8,361 nt of DNA from Deltaproteobacteria bacterium (lineage in GTDB: Bacteria > Desulfobacterota > DSM-4660 > Desulfatiglandales > HGW-15): the NCBI GenBank assembly GCA_019307805.1, contig JAFDIX010000095.1, positions 1-8,361 of the forward strand, given 5' to 3'. The translations under genes were made by a program, and so were the position numbers. The number at the start of each line of letters is the position of its first letter. The first letter of the stretch is position 1. Of this stretch, positions 1 through 5,397 are shown piece by piece. Under the pieces are notes generated by a model, which ran no database searches, was not told where the DNA came from, and saw nothing but the letters and a program-made list of their open reading frames with translations.

Positions 1-1
1 T

Positions 2-1438
2 ACATTCAAAACAACCCTGGCCGCCTCTGGAGAAGAGGGTCTGGAGGAACTGGAAAAGGCGCCCGGAGACGACCCCTTTAAATTGGTGATCATGGACTGG
101 CAGATGCCCGGCATGGACGGTATTGAGGCCTCAGAGCGCATCAAAGAAATGCCTCACCTGGACACACCGCCTGCCATAGTTATGGTCACTGCCTACGGAA
201 GAGAAGAGATCATGCAGAAGGTAGAGCAGGCAAACCTTGATGGTTTTCTTATCAAGCCGGTCAGTCCATCCGTGCTCTTTGACACCATTATGCAGGCCCT
301 CGGTGAAATTCTGGTCAAGCAGCCTGACATGCCCAGCGCGGCAGAAGAGGAGCTTCGTGTGCTGGATTTGATTCGCGGGGCGCGGATACTCCTGGTGGAA
401 GACAATGAAATCAACCGGCAGGTGGCCAGGGAAATACTAAAAGGCGCCGGTCTGGAGGTCTCTACTGCAAACAACGGCCGGGAAGCTATCGACGTACTCC
501 AGGGACCAGCCTATGATGCCGTGCTCATGGATGTGCAGATGCCAGTCATGGACGGCTACGAGGCGACTGGAAACTTAAGAGGCAACCCCCGCTTCAAGGA
601 CCTCCCCATCATTGCCATGACGGCCCATGCCATGGCAGGGGATCGTGAAAAATCCCTGGAAGCCGGCATGAATGATCACGTAACAAAACCCATTGATCCG
701 GTTCAGCTCTTTTCGACTCTGGCAAGGTGGATACAATCTGTTCCCAAGAGACCCTCTTCTGAAATACCCAAGCAGCAGGAACCGGACAGGGATAAAGTTG
801 AGGAACCCCTTCCGGCGCTTCCGGGGATCCAATTTGAAAAGGGCCTTGCCAGGCTGGGCGGGAACAGAGATCTGTTTGAGAAGTTACTCCTGCAATTTCG
901 GGATAGCCACAGAGACACGGTCATGGAAATCAAAACCGCCCTGGAAGAAGATGATAAAGAACTGGCAGCAAGATTGGCCCATACGGTGAAGGGGGTCGCG
1001 GCCAATCTGGGTGGCGAAGATTTGTCTTCTTCGGCAGGGGCACTGGAAAAAAAGATCAAGGAGGGCGATGCCCGGCCTGAAGACAGTGTGTTGGAACAAT
1101 TCGGGGTGCGCCTCCATGAGGTCCTGGAAGGTCTGGAGGCTTTTGGGCCCCGGGAAGAGGATGAAGGGCAGGCAAAGATGACGGAACAGGATCAGGCCAC
1201 TTCCATAGACAGGGCTGCTGTAGGGCCGCTCCTTGTTGAAGTGGCGGGGCTCCTCGAGTCGGATCTCATAGAAGCCATGAATCGCCTGGAGGTCCTGGGC
1301 GAACACCTTGGCACATCCTCCCTTGGTAATGAATTTAAACAACTGGTCAGCCATGTGGAAGGGTTTGACACGGACAGCGCCATGAAAAACCTGGAACGCA
1401 TCGCACAAACATTGAATATGACTCTGAAAGAGGATTAG
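2..1438 (+). CDS. Hybrid sensor histidine kinase, C-terminal part (REC-REC-HPt), 5' truncated by window edge
   Basis: The frame is open from base 2, so the gene begins outside the window. The sensor, HisKA and ATPase domains expected of this family would lie upstream and are not seen. The first receiver lacks its start but keeps the phosphoacceptor Asp (codon 95-97, in MDWQMPGMDG), the switch Thr (188-190) and the conserved Lys (254-256). The second receiver is complete: acidic pair ED at 398-403, phosphoacceptor Asp at 530-532 in LMDVQMPVMDG, and Lys at 686-688. An HPt domain follows (about 830-1150) with the phosphorylatable His at 980-982 in AHTVKGVAANLG. The last 80 or so residues are helical and of unclear role. 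The order REC-REC-HPt is typical of BarA-like multistep phosphorelay kinases, which act at the inner membrane. A GAGG ribosome site for the next gene lies inside its last codons, with a 2-base gap, so the two are almost certainly co-transcribed. The family call is secure. The sensed signal cannot be judged from this part. Confidence 0.93.
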   Translation, partial: TFKTTLAASGEEGLEELEKAPGDDPFKLVIMDWQMPGMDGIEASERIKEMPHLDTPPAIVMVTAYGREEIMQKVEQANLDGFLIKPVSPSVLFDTIMQALGEILVKQPDMPSAAEEELRVLDLIRGARILLVEDNEINRQVAREILKGAGLEVSTANNGREAIDVLQGPAYDAVLMDVQMPVMDGYEATGNLRGNPRFKDLPIIAMTAHAMAGDREKSLEAGMNDHVTKPIDPVQLFSTLARWIQSVPKRPSSEIPKQQEPDRDKVEEPLPALPGIQFEKGLARLGGNRDLFEKLLLQFRDSHRDTVMEIKTALEEDDKELAARLAHTVKGVAANLGGEDLSSSAGALEKKIKEGDARPEDSVLEQFGVRLHEVLEGLEAFGPREEDEGQAKMTEQDQATSIDRAAVGPLLVEVAGLLESDLIEAMNRLEVLGEHLGTSSLGNEFKQLVSHVEGFDTDSAMKNLERIAQTLNMTLKED

Positions 1439-1440
1439 GC

Positions 1441-2949
1441 ATGGTTGAGAGTTCTCTAAACAAACAAAAAGTGCTCATTGTGGATGATACACCGGAAAAC
1501 ATTCAGGTGCTCATGGAAACACTGAAGGAGGATTACGCCATTGTCGCGGCCATAAATGGAGAAAAGGCCCTGAAGATGGCTGCAGCAGAACCGGCCCCTG
1601 ACATCGTTCTTCTGGATGTCATGATGCCCGGAATGGACGGGTTTGAAGTATGCAAAAAACTCAAGGCCGATGATAAAACAAAGGACATCCCGGTCATCTT
1701 CATTACGGCTTTAACAGACGCAGAGGATGAGGCCAAGGGTCTGGCTCTGGGAGCGGTCGACTATCTGAACAAGCCCTTTAACCCTGATCTTGTAAAGGCG
1801 CGCATCAGGAATCATCTGGAGCTGAAAAGTTATCGGGATCGACTGGAAACACTGGTCAAGGAAAGGACACGGGAATTGGCTTTGACCCAGGCCATCACTA
1901 TCGAGAGCCTGGCCACTCTGGCGGAATACAGAGATCCCGAGACAGGGGGACACGTCAAGCGGACCCAGAACTATGTGAAGGCACTCGCTCTAAAACTCAA
2001 GGATCACCCTCGATTTTGTGATGAACTGACGGATGACACCATTGAACACCTATACAGGGCGGCCCCCTTGCATGATATGGGAAAAGTGGGTGTGCCGGAC
2101 CACATCCTCCTCAAAGAAGGGAAACTCACTGACGAAGAATTCGAAGAAATGAAAATGCATGTCATTTATGGCCGGGACGCACTGCGGATCACCGAGCAGA
2201 AACTGGGGAAAAATTCCTTTCTCAAATTTGTCAGGGAAATTGCCTCTACCCACCAGGAAAAATGGGACGGGTCAGGGTATCCCGACGGCCTGAAAGGGGA
2301 TCAAATACCAATCTCCGGAAGGTTGATGGCCCTGGCCGACGTCTACGACGCGCTCATCAGCAAACGTCCTTACAAACCCCCCTATCCCCACGAAAAAGCC
2401 GTACAAATTATTACTGAGGGCAAGGGCTCCCACTTTGACTCCGATATTGTGGATGCCTTTATTGCTAATGAAAGCACCTTCCGAAACATCGCTCTAACAT
2501 TTGCAGATTTTGACGAAGAACGGGAAATGCTCGCCCCCGATGGGGCCCATCCGGCAGGCGGTCGGCCCATCGAAAAAATTCTGCTGGTTGAGGACAATGA
2601 AATCAACCTGGAAATCATGCAAAGCCAGTTGCTCTCTGCGGGTTATCAGGTCGAAACCGCCCCTAATGGAAAAGAGGCCCTGGCCAAGTGGGAAAAAGGG
2701 GATTATGATGTTGTTCTCACGGACCTGGAAATGCCTGAAATGGATGGATATGCCCTGGTTGCGGAAATTCGGAAAAATAGCATGGGTGGTTCGAAAACGC
2801 CTATCATTCTCGCCATTACGGCCAGTGATTTTGATTTGACAGAAGAACGCGCCAGGGATCTGGGATTTGACGGATATTTATTAAAACCACTCGATTTGGA
2901 TGCCCTCAAAAGAAAGCTTGCCGGCATTCCTCTGAGCGACAATAACTGA
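1441..2949 (+). CDS. Two-component response regulator with HD-GYP domain between two receivers (REC-HD-GYP-REC), predicted cyclic-di-GMP phosphodiesterase
   Basis: This 502-residue protein starts with ATG two bases after the kinase stop. The AGAGGA ribosome site lies inside the kinase's 3' end. Residues 9-125 form a complete receiver (D15/D16, phosphoacceptor D59, T89, K111). A helical linker of about 130-150 joins it to an HD-GYP domain at about 150-350. The metal and substrate motifs are present: H171 (GGHVKRTQ), H211-D212 (HDMGK), H240, and H271-Q-E with DGSGYPDGL at 276-284, then the ADVYDAL and RPY motifs. HD-GYP proteins hydrolyse cyclic-di-GMP to pGpG or GMP. Where many members have HHE, this one reads THQE, which may change the metal centre but also occurs in family members. 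A second full receiver follows at about 376-495 (VEDNEIN, D428, T460, K482). The common family architecture is REC-HD-GYP, so the C-terminal receiver is an addition. Likely phosphodonor: the adjacent HPt kinase (inference). Confidence 0.95.
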   Translation: MVESSLNKQKVLIVDDTPENIQVLMETLKEDYAIVAAINGEKALKMAAAEPAPDIVLLDVMMPGMDGFEVCKKLKADDKTKDIPVIFITALTDAEDEAKGLALGAVDYLNKPFNPDLVKARIRNHLELKSYRDRLETLVKERTRELALTQAITIESLATLAEYRDPETGGHVKRTQNYVKALALKLKDHPRFCDELTDDTIEHLYRAAPLHDMGKVGVPDHILLKEGKLTDEEFEEMKMHVIYGRDALRITEQKLGKNSFLKFVREIASTHQEKWDGSGYPDGLKGDQIPISGRLMALADVYDALISKRPYKPPYPHEKAVQIITEGKGSHFDSDIVDAFIANESTFRNIALTFADFDEEREMLAPDGAHPAGGRPIEKILLVEDNEINLEIMQSQLLSAGYQVETAPNGKEALAKWEKGDYDVVLTDLEMPEMDGYALVAEIRKNSMGGSKTPIILAITASDFDLTEERARDLGFDGYLLKPLDLDALKRKLAGIPLSDNN

Positions 2950-3026
2950 CAATCTGCATTACGGAATAACTATACACCTGTCAGAGAACCGGCAACAGTA
3001 GAGGGCAATGCTAACAATCCCCCCAT

Positions 3027-3047
3027 CCCCCCTTTAAGAAAGGGGGG
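3027..3047. terminator. Perfect 9-bp C6T3/A3G6 hairpin, possible terminator for the HD-GYP operon
   Basis: CCCCCCTTT (3027-3035) pairs with AAAGGGGGG (3039-3047) across a 3-base loop. It begins 77 bases after the stop of the REC-HD-GYP-REC gene. Only two T residues follow the stem, so as an intrinsic terminator it is incomplete. The C/G-tract style also fits a dispersed intergenic repeat. The hairpin itself is certain; its function is inferred. Confidence 0.5.
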
Positions 3048-3108
3048 TTCAAGCAGAATGCCCTGTCACTGACAAACCGTGCGTCTTTTCACTTTATAAA
3101 GCTGCATC

Positions 3109-3149
3109 AAGGGGGAATTATAACGAGAGTACCATTGGCCATCCCCCTT
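3109..3149. repeat. Inverted repeat, 8-bp arms
   Basis: AAGGGGGA (3109-3116) is the exact reverse complement of TCCCCCTT (3142-3149), with 25 bases between. The right arm runs into further T residues (TCCCCCTTTT), so a plus-strand transcript would carry a stem followed by a short U run. It could be a second terminator or part of a degraded repeat together with the hairpin at 3027-3047. Confidence 0.45.
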
Positions 3150-3161
3150 TTCTAAAGCGAC

Positions 3162-3179
3162 TCGACATGAGCCTGTCGA
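3162..3179. repeat. Short hairpin TCGACA-tgagcc-TGTCGA with a competing downstream arm
   Basis: TCGACA (3162-3167) pairs with TGTCGA (3174-3179) over a 6-base loop. CTGTCG (3173-3178) can alternatively pair with CGACAG (3204-3209), just beyond the stop of the minus-strand sirohaem gene. On the minus strand this second pairing starts about 4 bases after the stop codon and may act in termination. The GAGCCTGTCGA string resembles a widespread intergenic repeat motif in several bacterial phyla (from memory, not checked). Confidence 0.4.
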
Positions 3180-3213
3180 ATGTGGGGATCGAGGGGGATT
3201 TTCCGACAGCCTT

Positions 3214-4008
3214 TTAAACATCAGTATCCAAACCTAGACTCTCAGGCCCCTCATAGAGCTCCGAAAACCGCTCTCCATGTTTACTGTGCGCCTTGTAAAA
3301 GGCGATACACTTATCCAGAATGTCGAGCACCTGGTCTTCCGAGTAGCACCCGGGCAACTCCTGTGCGAGTCGCGGGTGCCGGCCCAGTTTTCCACCAAGT
3401 AACACCCTGTAGCCCGACTTTGCTGCAACCAGGGTCCCTGTGGGGCAGACTGTAATACACTGCCCGCACTTCAGACACCGGTCATAGTCCACCACTGGTG
3501 TTTCTTCCCCACCCTCGAGGAAAATGGCGTCCTCCTTACAGACCTCCACACATTCCCCGCAGAGGGTGCAGGGCACCTCGCCAATCGTTGGTTCACAGGC
3601 ACCGATGATCCCCAGGTCCCGAATCTGGGGTTGGGAGCAGGCATTGGGGCAGTCCGCAAGAGTGACCCTGAATTCATGGTGATGTTTGAGCCCCCCTTTT
3701 ACCCGCTCCTCCAGAAAATTCCGGATATCCGCTGCCTTCAGCCTCTCTTCCAGTTGTTCCAGTAACCGGTCGCTCTCTATGGCGCGATTGGGACAGCCCC
3801 CGGGACCAAAGCAGGTCTCCAGCGCGTATCCCTTGACCTCCTCTGCCATTTTGGAAAGATAGCGCTTCTGGGTAAGGCGTACATCCGCCGTTGAAATCCT
3901 GGTCTTGCCTGCCTGACGAGCCTCATCCTCCACCCTTTTGCGCACCTTCTTTCGCACAAAAAAAGGAACCTTTTTAATAGACTCTTCCGCCTCAGGACTC
4001 CATTCCAT
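3214..4008 (-). CDS. Sirohaem-type sulfite/nitrite reductase-like iron-sulfur protein with N-terminal PCP-reductase-like domain and two [4Fe-4S] ferredoxin motifs
   Basis: The protein has 264 residues. Residues 1-45 (WSPEAEESIKKVPFFVRKKVRKRVE...) match the small PCP-reductase-like domain known from light-independent protochlorophyllide reductase and from many anaerobe redox proteins. Residues about 48-137 form a sirohaem half-domain with the classic cluster ligands C66-x5-C72 and C120-x3-C124 (ADCPNACSQPQIRDLG). Two ferredoxin motifs follow: C147/C150/C153/C157 and C178/C181/C184/C188. The tail GYRVLLGGKLGRHPRLA (199-215) is typical of sirohaem reductases. The protein is much smaller than full assimilatory reductases and resembles the small AsrC- or alSiR-type single-subunit proteins. 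It probably works in the cytoplasm in electron transfer to sulfite or a similar oxyanion. The true substrate is not determined. Start: ATG at 4008 with a modest GGGA ribosome site. It is transcribed opposite to all its neighbours, so it is a separate unit with its own promoter. Confidence 0.9.
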   Translation of the reverse strand: MEWSPEAEESIKKVPFFVRKKVRKRVEDEARQAGKTRISTADVRLTQKRYLSKMAEEVKGYALETCFGPGGCPNRAIESDRLLEQLEERLKAADIRNFLEERVKGGLKHHHEFRVTLADCPNACSQPQIRDLGIIGACEPTIGEVPCTLCGECVEVCKEDAIFLEGGEETPVVDYDRCLKCGQCITVCPTGTLVAAKSGYRVLLGGKLGRHPRLAQELPGCYSEDQVLDILDKCIAFYKAHSKHGERFSELYEGPESLGLDTDV

Positions 4009-4048
4009 ATCTTTATTCCCTTTTCATTGGGTCTCATGCTTTGTTAAT

Positions 4049-4054
4049 ATTATA
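4049..4054 (-). promoter_or_regulatory. Predicted sigma-70-type -10 box (TATAAT) for the sirohaem gene
   Basis: On the minus strand bases 4054 to 4049 read TATAAT, a perfect -10 hexamer. The implied start of transcription is near base 4042, giving a leader of about 33 bases before the ATG at 4008. No good -35 hexamer lies 16-18 bases upstream. This is what an activator-dependent promoter looks like, and a palindromic site sits in exactly that place. Confidence 0.55.
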
Positions 4055-4074
4055 GGGAAGTGCCCGATTCGTCA

Positions 4075-4088
4075 TTGACTTAAATCAA
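4075..4088. promoter_or_regulatory. FNR/CRP-type palindromic operator TTGAC-TTAA-ATCAA
   Basis: The 14-base site matches the FNR consensus TTGAT-N4-ATCAA at 9 of 10 specified bases. Its centre (4081.5) lies about 39.5 bases upstream of the start inferred from the TATAAT box at 4049-4054. Allowing for one or two bases of uncertainty in that start, this is the class-II activator position (-41.5). It sits between divergent genes, so it could also affect the HD-domain gene starting at 4157. The match is seen directly; the identity of the regulator (FNR-like or another CRP/FNR family member) is inferred. Confidence 0.55.
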
Positions 4089-4156
4089 AAAGCCTGAATA
4101 CGCTGCTTGCACGGTAGTGTATTCCGTCTTTCTTTTATTTGTTTGAAGCTGATGCC

Positions 4157-4750
4157 ATGATTCCATCCCCAAAAGAGTGTTACCAGTTCATGGAAGAATA
4201 TGGGATGTTGGAAAACATCAAGGCCCATTCCATCATAGTGGAAAAGGTGGCTACCCTCATTGCCCGTGAACTTCAAAATAACGGGAACGCTATTTCCCTC
4301 GAAAGGGTCACAGCGGGGGCATTGATGCATGATATCGGCAAGACCCTTTGTCTCAATTCCTCGGATGATCATGCTGCCAAGGGAAGGTCGATCTGCCTCG
4401 ACAATGATCTCCACGAGATTGCCGACATCGTTGGAGATCATGTCAGGTTGAGGAATTACGGGCCCTCCTCGCCCATTGGGGACATAGAAATCGTCTACTA
4501 TGCGGATAAAAGAGTCAATCATGATGTGATCGTGAGCCTGGATGAGCGACTCGCCTACCTTATTGAACGTTATGGCAGAAACGAGGAGTACATCTGCAAC
4601 CGGATCAGAGAAAACTTTGATCTGTGCAGGGCTTTAGAAAAGAGGCTGTTTACAGAATTGCCTTTTGCGCCGGAGGACTTGAACGACCTCGCCCCAGTGG
4701 ACAAACCTGGAACCGACTCCCCGGGGAGAACCCTATTCCGGCTAAAGTAG
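4157..4750 (+). CDS. Stand-alone HD-domain (HDIG-type) metal-dependent phosphohydrolase
   Basis: The protein has 197 residues when started at ATG 4157. Conserved HD-superfamily features are visible: H24, H58-D59 in LMHDIGK, candidate ligands H86 and H95, and D117 in YYADKRVNHD, followed by VSLDERLAYLIERYG, which is usual in this subgroup. Such proteins are cytoplasmic metal-dependent phosphohydrolases acting on nucleotides or related phosphate esters. The substrate of this subgroup is not known to me. There is no GYP motif and no receiver, so it should not be called a cyclic-di-GMP enzyme. An in-frame TTG at 4139 has no ribosome site, while GAAG at 4145-4148 is weakly placed for the ATG. The last 25 or so residues are proline-rich and probably disordered. 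It is divergent from the sirohaem gene and may share its regulatory region. Confidence 0.85.
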   Translation: MIPSPKECYQFMEEYGMLENIKAHSIIVEKVATLIARELQNNGNAISLERVTAGALMHDIGKTLCLNSSDDHAAKGRSICLDNDLHEIADIVGDHVRLRNYGPSSPIGDIEIVYYADKRVNHDVIVSLDERLAYLIERYGRNEEYICNRIRENFDLCRALEKRLFTELPFAPEDLNDLAPVDKPGTDSPGRTLFRLK

Positions 4751-4755
4751 AGGAT

Positions 4756-4783
4756 CCGGGCCAGAGGACCCGGCTTTGATTTT
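4756..4783 (+). terminator. Possible intrinsic terminator after the HD-domain gene
   Basis: CCGGG (4756-4760) pairs with CCCGG (4769-4773) over an 8-base loop, followed by the T-rich CTTTGATTTT (4774-4783). It starts six bases after the stop codon. Two more hairpins follow: TCCCC-TGAAA-GGGGA, and AGAACCC (4800-4806) with GGGTTCT (4821-4827). The first stem is short, so the call is moderate. Confidence 0.45.
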
Positions 4784-4833
4784 CCCCTGAAAGGGGACCA
4801 GAACCCGCTCTGAGATCTCTGGGTTCTTGGCGC

Positions 4834-4977
4834 AATGGAGTGCTGGAGTGATGGGCTGGAAACGCTTCAATAGCCTTATTGCTCCGAAAGGATGCACAAA
4901 CGCCGCTTCCTTTGGATTTTGCTTGGAAAGTCTCTGCTAAGATGTTTTCCAATACTCCAAGACTCCATTACTCCATA
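4834..4977. repeat. MITE-like element: inverted arms made of 8-base TGGAGTNN units
   Basis: The left arm has TGGAGTGC (4836-4843), TGGAGTGA (4844-4851) and a decayed third unit TGGGCTGG (4852-4859). The right arm has ACTCCAAG (4954-4961), ACTCCATT (4962-4969) and ACTCCATA (4970-4977), which is the same unit three times on the opposite strand. The roughly 95 bases between them contain no gene. Nested periodic arms in opposite orientation suggest a non-autonomous mobile or structural repeat of about 144 bases. Similar strings occur between genes in deltaproteobacterial genomes as far as I recall, but I cannot check copy number. Confidence 0.5.
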
Positions 4978-5065
4978 GGAAATAGAGAAAAAAATGAACG
5001 TCAGAGCCATCCACCTCTGACCTGCACCTGAAACTCGGATTTCCAGCCACGGATAAAGGTAGGCC

Positions 5066-5266
5066 ATGTCCATCAAACTCATAGCACGCGAACTGTACCG
5101 GCTCAAACAGGAAGTGGAAAAATTGGAGCGACAGGTAGAAAACGCTCCCATGGGCGAGAAGGCCGAACTGGAGGATAAACTCCGGAAGACAAGGGCTGAG
5201 AAGGTGCGGTTACAAAGAATGCTCGACGGAAACAAAGAACCCCCAGCCTACCGACTCCCCCGCTAG
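5066..5266 (+). CDS. Small coiled-coil protein, conserved hypothetical
   Basis: The protein has 66 residues, is highly charged, and has no membrane segment and no cysteine. Residues about 5-55 show a heptad-like pattern of Leu, Val and Ile (LIARELYRLKQEVEKLERQVE ... LEDKLRKTRAEKVRLQRML), indicating a two-helix coiled coil with a turn near the NAPMG segment. The C-terminus (KEPPAYRLPR) is extended and Pro/Arg-rich. The start ATG at 5066 follows AAAGGTAGG. Codon use looks like its neighbours, and the amphipathic pattern argues that it is real. I recall similar short proteins in Desulfobacterota but know no function. It lies 131 bases before the partner-switching genes on the same strand. A role as an adaptor is possible but unsupported. 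Confidence 0.7.
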   Translation: MSIKLIARELYRLKQEVEKLERQVENAPMGEKAELEDKLRKTRAEKVRLQRMLDGNKEPPAYRLPR

Positions 5267-5276
5267 GGCCTGCCCC

Positions 5277-5291
5277 GTCAAACGCTTTGAC
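5277..5291. promoter_or_regulatory. Perfect inverted repeat GTCAAA-CGC-TTTGAC, possible operator
   Basis: GTCAAA (5277-5282) and TTTGAC (5286-5291) are exact reverse complements around a 3-base centre, just after the coiled-coil gene. No T-run follows directly, so it looks more like a protein-binding site or a small RNA hairpin than a terminator. It lies 107 bases upstream of the REC-PP2C gene. Function unknown. Confidence 0.35.
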
Positions 5292-5305
5292 TGATCATCT
5301 ATTCC

Positions 5306-5342
5306 CCCTTTCTCCAGCGCAAAGGGATCACATTCTTTTTTT
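5306..5342 (+). terminator. Possible terminator: CCCTTT/AAAGGG stem followed by a T7 run
   Basis: CCCTTT (5306-5311) pairs with AAAGGG (5321-5326) over a 9-base loop. A run of seven T occurs at 5336-5342, nine bases beyond the stem. That gap is longer than in a standard intrinsic terminator. It could separate the coiled-coil gene from the partner-switching operon. An AATAAT box at 5358-5363 may be the -10 element for the next gene, but no convincing -35 box accompanies it. Confidence 0.35.
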
Positions 5343-5397
5343 CCTTCGTTTCTCAGGAATAATCCTCTAAGATGCTATCCTGACGAAAGGATCGTAT

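Larger units (their letters stand above)
2950..3213. other. Convergent intergenic region rich in G/C-tract hairpins
   Basis: The 264 bases between two converging genes hold no credible coding sequence. They contain at least three inverted repeats: 3027-3047, 3109-3149 and 3162-3179. A fourth pairing, 3173-3178 with 3204-3209, competes with the third. Runs of five or six C or G recur throughout. The arrangement fits bidirectional transcription termination, and the recurring C/G tracts suggest a decayed repetitive element. Confidence 0.6.
4751..5065. other. Gene-poor spacer with hairpins and a MITE-like inverted element
   Basis: No credible coding sequence covers these 315 bases. The left part holds three hairpins after the HD-domain gene. 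The middle (4834-4977) is an inverted element described separately. The last 88 bases lead to the ribosome site of the small coiled-coil gene and show no clear promoter to me. Confidence 0.6.

Noticed and set aside
884..1408. Minus-strand open frame of 174 codons
   Set aside because: It lies opposite the HPt-encoding region of a clear gene and shows no recognisable domain, so it is an antisense shadow.
83..1438. Start of the hybrid kinase gene at TTG 83
   Set aside because: The frame is open to the left edge and the receiver domain is already under way, so 83 is inside the gene and the true start lies outside the window.
3180..3455. Plus-strand open frame of 91 codons
   Set aside because: It runs through the hairpin region and antisense to the iron-sulfur protein. 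Its Pro/Arg/Cys-rich translation has no domain.
4139..4156. TTG 4139 as start of the HD-domain gene
   Set aside because: It is preceded by a T-rich stretch with no ribosome site. ATG 4157 is in frame and the HD-domain protein is complete from there.
4157..4750. Calling the small HD protein a second cyclic-di-GMP phosphodiesterase
   Set aside because: It has the HD motif but no GYP motif, so the specific substrate cannot be claimed.
4834..4977. 8-base periodic units as a CRISPR array
   Set aside because: The units are far too short, have no spacers, and are arranged in opposite orientation. No cas genes are present.
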